From NCBI GenBank assembly GCA_023132075.1, contig JAGLYT010000020.1:1-11385 (forward strand): a stretch of 11,385 nucleotides of DNA, in the 5' to 3' direction. Below, one piece after another: positions 1-7,475 of this stretch (positions within the stretch are counted from its first letter, which is position 1; each line of letters begins with the position of its first letter). The position numbers and the translations under genes are program-made. Source of the stretch: JAGLHV01 sp023132075 [NCBI: bacterium] (GTDB lineage Bacteria > CBDUZB01 > JAGLHV01). A model generated the notes under the pieces. That model had not been told where the DNA came from. It made no database searches and worked only from the letters and a program-made list of their open reading frames with translations.

Positions 1-2
1 AT

Positions 3-1535
3 TTGATTTTATATGAGAACGGAGTCAAACTGGGTCCGGCGCATAGCGAACATAGTCAAATAAGAAAAAAAGGGAAAGGAAGATTTTCTCATTGGAAATC
101 AGATGTATTGTATTTCTCAACTTCAGACAATACTGATCCCCGAAACAATGGGAGAAAGTATAAAGTGGGTAGTACTCATAATATACTTTTTTCCGAAGAG
201 ATTATTAGTGCTAAGTTTTATCAATATCAAGTAAGTGTGCAGGGTAAGAAAAAACCGTTTAACCGTTATATAAAGATAGAAAACATCGGGGAAAGTGACA
301 TTATAAATCCTAAAGTTGTTTCTGACAATGTAGTGGATATGTCTTCGGTCCAATCGATTTTAAAAGGTGTTATTACGGATTCTATGAGTGATAAAGAAAA
401 AGCAATTAAACTTTGGGAATTTGTAAGAGACAACCGTTATAACTGGTATCCGGCGGAAAGAATAGATGATGTGGCTGATCCTGTTAAATATTTTAATGTA
501 TATGGATATGAATTTTGCAGTGCTGCTTCCGAAATTCTGGAAGTCCTGTGGGAAGTAGCAGGATTCACTGCCCGTTGTTGGGGATTGGGAGATGAGCATG
601 TGGTGGCAGAGGTTTTTTATGATAATAGTTGGCATATGTTTGATCCGCACTATGAAATTTTTTATTTTTGCCGGGAGAGTAAAACAATTGCCGGTGTGGA
701 AAATCTTGAAAATGATTCTGCTTTAATTATACAAGCTGAAAAGAAGCCGGTAGGCTGTAAAGCGGAGTGGTTGGCAAAGTTATATGCGGACAGGAACAAT
801 TCAATAGAAGACAACCGATTTGTAATAAGACATACAATGAATATAGTTTTAAGACCCGGTGAATTTTTGATTAGAAGTTGGGAAAAAGGCAGTAAGTATC
901 ATGATAACTGTTATCATAGAGAGCCCCCTGTTTATACTAATGGTAAAATTGTTTATACTCCTGATTTAACCAAAATGAATTGTCTTGGGGGTCTACATAA
1001 AAAGGTGAATATAAAATTAGGTGAGGGAGGGAAAGGGGATTTTGGTATATATATCGACAAACCCGGGGAAATATCTTATATTATCTATAAAGTAGAGAGT
1101 CCATATGTAATTGTAGGAGGGAAAGTAGGGGGGTGGTTTGTAGGCAGTGCAAAAATGTATATCTCTTTTGATGAAGAAAATTGGACTAAGATATGGGAAA
1201 AAGAAGAATTAAACGACACTGAGCACTATGAAGAAATAGATTTAATCGTGAACAATCCGACCGGTGGCAGGTATAGAACAGCTGATTGGAATCCGGAATT
1301 TAACGCAAAATATTTATATTTTATTAAGTATGAGTTTTTTAATGATTCAGGCGGAAAATCAGGATTAAACAAAGTGATGCTCACTACCGATATACAAGTT
1401 GCTCCTAAATCTCTCCCTGCATTAAAGTTAGGGTTAAACAGTATATGTTTTTCACGAGCTGATAATGGAGAAAAAAGGAGCTTAAGGCATAAGCCTCCTA
1501 TAGTTAAAATTATTTATGCATGGGAAGAAAATTAA
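3..1535 (+). CDS. Transglutaminase-like domain protein, 5' partial
   Basis: The reading frame is open from the window edge. The TTG at position 3 is only the first possible start, so the true N-terminus, and any signal peptide, is probably upstream. Residues are counted from that edge. About 130-220 look like a transglutaminase-like (papain-fold) core: a candidate catalytic Cys172 in YEFCSAAS, His199 in DEHVVAEV and Asp214 in HMFDPH, in the usual Cys-His-Asp order and spacing. The N-terminal stretch (LGPAHSEH, GRFSHW, LYFSTSDN) resembles a conserved leader I associate with large transglutaminase-like proteins of environmental bacteria. Residues 340-510 look beta-rich, possibly a carbohydrate-binding-like sandwich (YISFDEENWTKIWE), but no binding site is identifiable. 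Such proteins may be proteases, amidases or cross-linking enzymes, and the substrate is unknown. The next gene starts 28 nt downstream, consistent with co-transcription. The fold is fairly sure; the reaction is not. Confidence 0.8.
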   Translation: MILYENGVKLGPAHSEHSQIRKKGKGRFSHWKSDVLYFSTSDNTDPRNNGRKYKVGSTHNILFSEEIISAKFYQYQVSVQGKKKPFNRYIKIENIGESDIINPKVVSDNVVDMSSVQSILKGVITDSMSDKEKAIKLWEFVRDNRYNWYPAERIDDVADPVKYFNVYGYEFCSAASEILEVLWEVAGFTARCWGLGDEHVVAEVFYDNSWHMFDPHYEIFYFCRESKTIAGVENLENDSALIIQAEKKPVGCKAEWLAKLYADRNNSIEDNRFVIRHTMNIVLRPGEFLIRSWEKGSKYHDNCYHREPPVYTNGKIVYTPDLTKMNCLGGLHKKVNIKLGEGGKGDFGIYIDKPGEISYIIYKVESPYVIVGGKVGGWFVGSAKMYISFDEENWTKIWEKEELNDTEHYEEIDLIVNNPTGGRYRTADWNPEFNAKYLYFIKYEFFNDSGGKSGLNKVMLTTDIQVAPKSLPALKLGLNSICFSRADNGEKRSLRHKPPIVKIIYAWEEN

Positions 1536-1545
1536 GGCGAATAAT

Positions 1546-1551
1546 AAGGGA
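1546..1551 (+). promoter_or_regulatory. Shine-Dalgarno for the radical SAM gene
   Basis: AAGGGA lies 9 nt before TTG 1561 and 12 nt before ATG 1564. The two candidate starts are adjacent in-frame codons and differ by one residue. ATG 1564 is preferred because it gives MRIYFINPP, the usual beginning of this family. The spacing alone slightly favours TTG. Confidence 0.5.
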
Positions 1552-1563
1552 ATTTAATGATTG

Positions 1564-2991
1564 ATGAGAATTTATTTTATTAATCCTCCGGTATCTAATA
1601 CAACAAAACAGATTAGAGAAGGGCGGTGTATGTTAAATGCCGGCGCCTGGAGCAGTTTGTGGTCTCCTGTTTCGCTTGCACTTTGCGCAGCAAAGGTAAG
1701 AACAAATAAAGAAATGGAAGTAAAATTAATTGATTGTGTTGCTGAAAGGATAAATTTTCCTAAGCTTTCAGCAATGGTTAAAGATTTTTACCCGGATTTA
1801 GTTGTCATTAATACATCTACCCCTTCTATTGAAAGTGATTTACGTACGATAAAATATGTAAAAGATGTTAATCGAAAAATCAGAACTGCCATTATCGGAA
1901 TTCATGGCAGTGTTTTAACGAAAGATTGTTTTTATTTATCAGCGGATTTGGATTTTATAATTCGCGGAGAACCGGAGTATACAGTTTATGATTTAACTTT
2001 AGCTATTAATGATAATAAGGATCTTTCCCTGGTTAGGGGAATTTCGTATCGGAAAGAAGGTAAAATTATACATAATCCATCCCGGGGATTTATTAAAGAT
2101 TTAGATAAATTACCTTATCCTGCTTGGGATTTAGTTGACTTGTCTAAATATACTTTACCTTTTAGTGACAAACAGTTTTTGTTAATTATTCCAGCTAGAG
2201 GATGTCCGCATAAATGTGGTTTTTGTAATAGTAAAATTTATTATGGTAGTAGTCTGCGGTTACGCGCGGTAAAAAATGTAGTTGATGAGTTAGAATGGGC
2301 TAAGGATAAATTAGGCATAGATAATTTTTTATTCTGGACCGAATCATTTACCCTGGATAAAAAATATGCCTTAGGAATAACGGAGGAAATTTTAAGGCGA
2401 AAATTAAAAATATCCTGGGTTTGTAACAGCCGTGTAGATGATGTTGATAAAAAAATGTTAGACAGATTTAAAAAGGCCGGTTGCTGGATGATTGGTTATG
2501 GTATAGAGTCGGGGGATAATGATATTCTTAAAAGAACCGGGAAAGGAATCAATGTTAATCAATCGATAAATGCTGTTAGTTTGGCTAAGAAAAGTGGTTT
2601 GCAGGTAGTGGCCTATTATGTATTAGGGCTGCCCGGTGAAACCAAAAAAAGTATAAAGAAGACGATAAAACTGGCTAATAGATTAGATACTGATTTTGCT
2701 CAATTTTATTGTGCCGTTCCTTATCCGGGATGTGGTTTATATGAAGAAGCTAAAGAGAAAAAATGGTTAAACTCAAATGAGTGGAGGAAGTTTGAACAGA
2801 ATTATTCAATTTTAGACATGGAGAGCATAACGGCAAAGGAAGTTATGTTTTTTAGAAAAACAGCTTATTTACGGTTCTATTTTCATCCAAGGAGAATGTA
2901 TAGGATATTAAAAAGAATAAAATCTAAAAGAACATTTTTAAATTTTATCCGAATGGTTAAAGATTTTTTAAGTTGGATAAATAAGAATTAA
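1564..2991 (+). CDS. B12-binding-type radical SAM protein (COG1032-like)
   Basis: A radical SAM enzyme of 475 residues from ATG 1564. The N-terminal part (about 1-150) matches the Rossmann-like cobalamin-binding-type domain of COG1032 proteins: MRIYFINPP, then AIIGIHGS and IIRGEPEYT where relatives have GGPHxS and RGExE. A canonical DxHxxG cobalamin-ligand motif is not seen, so B12 binding is uncertain. The radical SAM core begins with PARGCPHKCGFC; Cys214, Cys218 and Cys221 would hold the [4Fe-4S] cluster that cleaves SAM. YGIESGD (312-318) and VLGLPGET (353-360) are further family motifs. The basic C-terminus, FHPRRMYRILKRI, is common in this group. Relatives carry out methylations, cyclisations and other radical modifications of lipids, pigments, peptides or antibiotics, and the substrate cannot be read from sequence. 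It sits between the transglutaminase-like and glycosyltransferase genes, which fits envelope or secondary-metabolite assembly. Family is confident, substrate unknown. Confidence 0.9.
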   Translation: MRIYFINPPVSNTTKQIREGRCMLNAGAWSSLWSPVSLALCAAKVRTNKEMEVKLIDCVAERINFPKLSAMVKDFYPDLVVINTSTPSIESDLRTIKYVKDVNRKIRTAIIGIHGSVLTKDCFYLSADLDFIIRGEPEYTVYDLTLAINDNKDLSLVRGISYRKEGKIIHNPSRGFIKDLDKLPYPAWDLVDLSKYTLPFSDKQFLLIIPARGCPHKCGFCNSKIYYGSSLRLRAVKNVVDELEWAKDKLGIDNFLFWTESFTLDKKYALGITEEILRRKLKISWVCNSRVDDVDKKMLDRFKKAGCWMIGYGIESGDNDILKRTGKGINVNQSINAVSLAKKSGLQVVAYYVLGLPGETKKSIKKTIKLANRLDTDFAQFYCAVPYPGCGLYEEAKEKKWLNSNEWRKFEQNYSILDMESITAKEVMFFRKTAYLRFYFHPRRMYRILKRIKSKRTFLNFIRMVKDFLSWINKN

Positions 2992-3037
2992 TATATTAAT
3001 GGAAATAGTTATGGTTCAATAGATTAATTAAAATCAT

Positions 3038-3042
3038 AAGGA
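3038..3042 (+). promoter_or_regulatory. Shine-Dalgarno for the GTG-started glycosyltransferase gene
   Basis: AAGGA lies 13 nt before GTG 3056, somewhat long but the best match in the 64-nt gap. GTG at 3056 gives a basic N-terminus leading straight into the first membrane helix, as expected for GT-C enzymes. Confidence 0.4.
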
Positions 3043-3055
3043 ATATAAAAGCAAA

Positions 3056-5338
3056 GTGTTAAAATTTATTAAGAAAAGATATTTAGTTTTTATCCTTTTA
3101 CTTTTTATCTTAATGTCCGTTCCCTTGGTAAATTCGGACTTGCCTTTTTTAAATACTGATAGTCCTTTTTACTTGATATTGGCTCAGTCAATTAGTTCCG
3201 GACAGGGTTACAAAGATATTTATTATCCGGGGAACCCTTTTAATGTGGAATTTCCTTTTTTTTATCCTTTTATTTTGGCACTATTTTTAAAAATTTATCC
3301 TGAAAATTATGTGGTTTTTTTAAAATTGCTCTCTATTTTGTTTGGAATAGGTTCTTTAATTGTTGTGCATATTTTCTTTTCTAACAGGATTAAAAGACAA
3401 ACAATAAAACTTAAACCTTTTAATAATTATTACTTACCGCTGATTGCTTTATTTACCTGTACTAATCTGTGGTTTGTATCTTTTTCTACGAGTATTCTTC
3501 CTGAAATCCCTTATTTATTTTTTTCTTTCGTTTCTTTAATTTTGTTAAATAAATATGAAAAAAGCAGCAAAGGATTAGATAGATATTTCCTGTTTACAGT
3601 ATTCAGTTTAACCATAACTTTTTTTACGCGTTCAATAGGATTGGCTTTGATTATGGCCATAGTTGTTTACTTTATAATTGTAAAAAGGAAATACAAGAAA
3701 GGATGTTACCTTATTGGTTCCTGGCTTTTTTTATCTTTGCCCTGGTTAATAAGGACACTTTTAGTTTCTCCCCTGGCAATTTCAAACAGTTATATTAGCC
3801 AGTTTATAGGTGGGCATAAAGAATCGGTTGTAAATATATTGAAAGCAATAATATGGAATATTACTCATTACTGGCAGCTAATTTCAACTCTTCTCCTGCC
3901 AGGACTGTTTTTTTCTAAATTCACAAGAGAAATGAGTTGTTTTCCTTTTTTACGCGGATTAATTAATAAAAGAACGGAATATTATACTCCTGGGGCTTTC
4001 CCTGTATTATTTATTTTGTTAGCATTTATCATTTTTGGCGTTGCATTAATAGGTTTTGTTTATCATTTAAAAAAAAGGAAATTGGCGGAAATTTACATTT
4101 TATGCTATTTAAGTATAATATGCATTTTTCCCCCCTGGTTTTTTGGAGAAAGCGGAAACAGGTTTTTTATGCCCATACTTCCTTTTATGTTATTTTACTT
4201 TTTTACCGGATTATTTTTATTAGTTAATTTTTTTAAGTTTGGTATGACGGATACAAGAAAAGAACAGGAAAAGACAAATAACAAAATATTGGGTAGAATT
4301 GGGCTTATTATTTGTTTTGTTGCATTAATAATCAATCTTATTCCAGTGGGCAGACTCATAAGAGCAAATCTAAAATATCTTATAAATTATAGACATTTAT
4401 CGCTGGAAGAAAGAAAAGATTATTATCCTTCCTGGTTTATGGATCGGTTTATGCCTGCCTGTTGGATAAAAAACAATACTTCCCCGGATACTATTTTTAT
4501 GCATGATTATCCTCCTCCTTTTTATTTGGTTACGGGACGTAAAACAGTTTATTTTACCGAAACCCCCTGCCCGGAAAGAAAAATGGATTTAGTAGAAATT
4601 GCTTCTAATATAAGACAAAAAGGAGTCAATTGTATTGTTACTATAATGTCGGAGGAAGAAAAAATGCTTAGACAGTTAAATCAACAGATGGATGATATGA
4701 TTTTTTTCCCTTTAGTACGTTTTGAGTCAACAGATGAACTAATTAAAATATATAAAGTGAGTAAAATTAATCCGCAGGCAAAAATGTTAAATCAAAAAGG
4801 AATTAATTGGTATTATAAGGGGAATTTTAAAAAAGCGAGCGAACAATTTAAAAGGGCGATAGAAATAGATGCTCATCCTTTGGAATATTTTAATTTAGGC
4901 CAATGTTATGAGAGGGAAAATTTAATTAAAGAAGCATTTTTTACTTATAAAAAAGCCGTTAAAATGGAATCCAGTTATGGATTAGCAAAGGATAAGATTA
5001 ATATTCTTAAACAGCAGGAAAGAATAAAAAATGGGCTGTGTTCCCCGAAAGAATATTTGAAATTAGGAAGATTATATTTAAAAAATTATAAAGCTGTATA
5101 TCAAGCCATATATTGTTTTAAAAAAGCTCTGGAATTTGATTCCAATCACGCTATTATTCATTATGAATTAGGGCGTGCCTATGTTATTGATGAAGCATAT
5201 AATGATGCTTTGCGTGAATTCGAAACGGCTCTTAAATTGGAGCCGGATCTGAAATATAAAATAAAACATTATATTCGGGTAGCTAAACAGAAAAAGAAAG
5301 AAAAGGACATTTCATATTTAGGGAGAAGTCGTTTGTAA
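3056..5338 (+). CDS. GT-C membrane glycosyltransferase (ArnT/PMT-like) with C-terminal TPRs
   Basis: A 760-residue polytopic membrane protein. A basic start and first helix (about 9-26) are followed by an extracytoplasmic loop with Asp35 in NTDSPFYL and then SSGQGYKD. This is the typical layout of the GT39/ArnT/PMT superfamily, where an early loop acidic residue is catalytic and a polyprenyl-phosphate sugar is the donor. Further hydrophobic segments run to about 433, including ILPEIPYLFF, TRSIGLAL and NRFFMPILPF. Residues 455-570 form the soluble domain usual after the last helix (WIKNNTSPD, VTGRKTVYF). Residues 575-745 hold about three to four TPR-like helix pairs (GINWYYKGNFKKASEQFKRA, YLKLGRLYLKNY, IHYELGRAYVIDEAYNDALR). 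The TPR tail is an extension beyond normal GT39 length and is predicted to face outward. The stop overlaps the next start (TAATG), which suggests translational coupling to the exported kinase-like protein. Acceptor and sugar are unknown. Confidence 0.85.
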   Translation: MLKFIKKRYLVFILLLFILMSVPLVNSDLPFLNTDSPFYLILAQSISSGQGYKDIYYPGNPFNVEFPFFYPFILALFLKIYPENYVVFLKLLSILFGIGSLIVVHIFFSNRIKRQTIKLKPFNNYYLPLIALFTCTNLWFVSFSTSILPEIPYLFFSFVSLILLNKYEKSSKGLDRYFLFTVFSLTITFFTRSIGLALIMAIVVYFIIVKRKYKKGCYLIGSWLFLSLPWLIRTLLVSPLAISNSYISQFIGGHKESVVNILKAIIWNITHYWQLISTLLLPGLFFSKFTREMSCFPFLRGLINKRTEYYTPGAFPVLFILLAFIIFGVALIGFVYHLKKRKLAEIYILCYLSIICIFPPWFFGESGNRFFMPILPFMLFYFFTGLFLLVNFFKFGMTDTRKEQEKTNNKILGRIGLIICFVALIINLIPVGRLIRANLKYLINYRHLSLEERKDYYPSWFMDRFMPACWIKNNTSPDTIFMHDYPPPFYLVTGRKTVYFTETPCPERKMDLVEIASNIRQKGVNCIVTIMSEEEKMLRQLNQQMDDMIFFPLVRFESTDELIKIYKVSKINPQAKMLNQKGINWYYKGNFKKASEQFKRAIEIDAHPLEYFNLGQCYERENLIKEAFFTYKKAVKMESSYGLAKDKINILKQQERIKNGLCSPKEYLKLGRLYLKNYKAVYQAIYCFKKALEFDSNHAIIHYELGRAYVIDEAYNDALREFETALKLEPDLKYKIKHYIRVAKQKKKEKDISYLGRSRL
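5321..5328 (+). promoter_or_regulatory. Shine-Dalgarno inside the glycosyltransferase 3' end
   Basis: GGGAGAAG lies 9 nt before ATG 5338, within the last codons of the upstream gene. Together with the 1-nt TAATG overlap this supports start 5338 and coupled translation. Confidence 0.5.
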
Positions 5339-7437
5339 TGAAAAATTATCTAAAAATAAGCATCTTTATATCTTTGTTCTTTCATTTAAACATTTCTTTT
5401 CTTGGGGCAAATGAAAGGAATAAGTCTATAATGAAAGAAATTATTGAGCTTACACAAAAAAGCCAGGCAGTGGAGAAAGACATTATTAAAAGAATGAGGT
5501 TTAATTTAATAAAAAAACAGATTGTACTTGATGGTTCGACGGAGAAATATTTGCTGAGGGATAACAATGATATTGATTTATGGTTATTTAAAAGTTATCC
5601 TTATCCAAGACAAGTAAAAATATCCAATAGTGTATATTTTTTAGCTGAGTTGATAGGTATTTCTACTCCACTGATTGATGAAATTGCTCTGCCTGTTAAC
5701 GGAAGAATGACATATGGGTCAATTCAAAAATTTATTTCAGGAGCTAAAAGAATAAAAGATATGGAACTTACTGAATTGAGTGACAGACAAATTGCAGAAA
5801 TACAAAGATGTCAAATTTTTAATTGGTTAATTTTTAATAATGATTCTGGGGAAAAACATCTTATTGTTCATCCAAAGACAAAAAAAATTATTATTATAGA
5901 TAACGATAACGCTTTAGACTTTAGAATTAAAAAAAGATTATCATTAAATAAGTATTTGCTGAGTGAATTTAATGGGTTTTGGAATGATTATATAGAAAGT
6001 AAAATAATACTTGATTTTAAGGAAGGTTTAGATTTTATTGATTATATAGAAAATATTGATAATGATAAACTTAAAGAAATACTTTCATTAGTTATAGATA
6101 ATCAGGAACGAATAAATGAGTTTTTTTTGAGAAGAAAAAATTTAAAAACTGATTTTAAAAAATTTTACTGTGAGATAGAAAAATTGCGAGATAAAATGTT
6201 TAATGAATCAATTAGGGGTAATGGTGAAGAGTATGCAATGTTACTTTTAAAGAAAGTGAAGATTTCCCTTTCGGAAAAAAAACAATTGCTTGATGAGTTA
6301 AAAAGCAAACGATTAATAAAACAAAAAGACATTAAAGTTGTTTCTTCCAAAGAAGCGTGGCGTATGGCAAGAAAAATAAGTTATTCTTCGAATAAAGAAT
6401 TTTCAACCTGTCTAAAAAAGGTATTTGAAAAATTAAAATGTCTGGAAAACAGTAATTTAAATATCTGTGAAAAATTAGCTGTAAATTTATACAAAGAAGA
6501 AATTGAAAAAGAATGTATGGAAAATAGTCTCGAAAATTTCGTAAAAGAGGGAGGAATTAAAAGGATTACTATCCATCCGTCAATGATGACAGCTAAAAAA
6601 ATATTAAATATAGAATATAATTTAATGTCGATGTATGGAAGAAGGAGAAAAGCATTGGCCCATTATAAAAAAGAATTAACAAAAGATAATGGAAGTGTTT
6701 TATCTCATTTAAATTATATTAAGTATCCCATACAAAGGAGAAAAGAGAGAAATGAGATTCTAAAAGAATATCAACAAAAGATAAAAAAGGGAGAAAATAA
6801 GCAGGTAAATAAATTTATTTGTAAAATGGTGCAAAAAGACAAAAAAGACCTTGGAGAAATTGATGACAGCTTTGTCTGGAAATATTTAGGGTTAGCTTTA
6901 GTGAATGTTCTTGATGAATGTAAAAAGAAAGCAATTGAATCTTGTAATAAATCACTTGTTTTAACTAATGATACTCTCGTCATTTATTGGAGTTATTTGC
7001 TATTGGGATTTCTTTATGAACATAACGACTGTTGGGAAAGATTTGGCGAAGGGTTTGAAATAGATAAATCTATTGCTGCCTATAAGAATGCATTTATAAT
7101 AGACCCAAAAGCAGTGGAAGCATGTTTAAATTTAGGAATTCTTTATTTGATAAAAGAGGAGCCGGATAATGCTTTTGACCAATTTAAGAAGGTAGATAAA
7201 TTTGATCCTGAATATGGCAGGAAACATTTTCATTTTGATAAAATAAAAAGGAAAGAACTATACGAAGATAGAAAGGCATATCTGAAAGCAGTAAAAATGA
7301 ATACGCTTTCGGGAAGACATCATTATATATTAGGTATGGCTTATTTGGTAAAAAATGATAAGGAATTAGCAGAGCAACATTTTAGTAAAGCTCGTGAATT
7401 TGGATTTAAAGTTAATGTAAAATCGGAACAAAATTGA
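5338..7437 (+). CDS. Exported kinase-like/TPR protein, single-unit copy
   Basis: A 699-residue protein beginning with a signal-peptide-like segment: basic start, hydrophobic core 6-22, and a likely cleavage after FLGA (residue 24). Residues 31-200 resemble an atypical kinase fold of the PI3/4-kinase-related/HipA type. Lys85 in LWLFK is a candidate nucleotide-binding Lys. YGSIQKFI (126-133) matches the GSxQxF stretch of that group. FNWLIFNND then gives Asp169, followed by His174, and IDND (187-190) would be the metal-binding Asp. Residues 200-445 are a helical module with SSKEAW (336-341), LAVNLY and ITIHP (410-414). Residues 515-695 are TPR-like repeats containing WERFGEGFE, EYGRKHFHFD and GRHHYILG. 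The first gene of a paralogous run, it is coupled to the glycosyltransferase and is very Lys-rich. Domain order is clear from comparison with the two downstream paralogues. The kinase assignment rests on motif resemblance, and activity and substrate are unproven. It could instead be a non-catalytic scaffold. Confidence 0.85.
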   Translation: MKNYLKISIFISLFFHLNISFLGANERNKSIMKEIIELTQKSQAVEKDIIKRMRFNLIKKQIVLDGSTEKYLLRDNNDIDLWLFKSYPYPRQVKISNSVYFLAELIGISTPLIDEIALPVNGRMTYGSIQKFISGAKRIKDMELTELSDRQIAEIQRCQIFNWLIFNNDSGEKHLIVHPKTKKIIIIDNDNALDFRIKKRLSLNKYLLSEFNGFWNDYIESKIILDFKEGLDFIDYIENIDNDKLKEILSLVIDNQERINEFFLRRKNLKTDFKKFYCEIEKLRDKMFNESIRGNGEEYAMLLLKKVKISLSEKKQLLDELKSKRLIKQKDIKVVSSKEAWRMARKISYSSNKEFSTCLKKVFEKLKCLENSNLNICEKLAVNLYKEEIEKECMENSLENFVKEGGIKRITIHPSMMTAKKILNIEYNLMSMYGRRRKALAHYKKELTKDNGSVLSHLNYIKYPIQRRKERNEILKEYQQKIKKGENKQVNKFICKMVQKDKKDLGEIDDSFVWKYLGLALVNVLDECKKKAIESCNKSLVLTNDTLVIYWSYLLLGFLYEHNDCWERFGEGFEIDKSIAAYKNAFIIDPKAVEACLNLGILYLIKEEPDNAFDQFKKVDKFDPEYGRKHFHFDKIKRKELYEDRKAYLKAVKMNTLSGRHHYILGMAYLVKNDKELAEQHFSKAREFGFKVNVKSEQN
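5428..6672 (+). repeat. Kinase-like + helical unit, copy 1 (Asp/His retained)
   Basis: This covers residues 31-445 of the 5338-7437 protein. Landmarks are LWLFK, YGSIQKFI, WLIFNND plus His, IDND, SSKEAW and ITIHP. It is closest to copy 3, with which it shares a 26-nt identical DNA stretch (5713-5738 versus 9096-9121). Unit edges are approximate. Confidence 0.75.
6880..7422 (+). repeat. TPR-like tail, copy A
   Basis: This covers residues 515-695 of the 5338-7437 protein. Helix pairs have TPR spacing (LLLGFLYEH, CLNLGILYL, ILGMAYLVKND) and three unusual invariant motifs shared with the tail at 10260-10799. Identical DNA occurs at 7216-7238 (23 nt) and 7312-7331 (20 nt). Confidence 0.8.
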
Positions 7438-7464
7438 TGTATTATAAAAAGTCAGTGAAATGAT

Positions 7465-7469
7465 GGGAG
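7465..7469 (+). promoter_or_regulatory. Shine-Dalgarno deciding the TTG start at 7476
   Basis: GGGAG lies 6 nt before TTG 7476. This supports the rare start codon, which is needed for the protein to begin with a full signal peptide. The next in-frame ATG (7566) would lose the signal peptide. Confidence 0.6.
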
Positions 7470-7475
7470 AATAAA

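Noticed and set aside
1557-1583. Eight-codon ATG reading frame overlapping the radical SAM start, as a leader peptide
   Set aside because: It has no regulatory codon pattern or hairpin, and is most likely a chance ATG next to the real start.
2992-3055. TATAAA-like and TTCAAT-like sequences in the 64-nt gap as a promoter for the glycosyltransferase gene
   Set aside because: In DNA this AT-rich such matches are expected by chance, and no well-spaced -35/-10 pair stands out.
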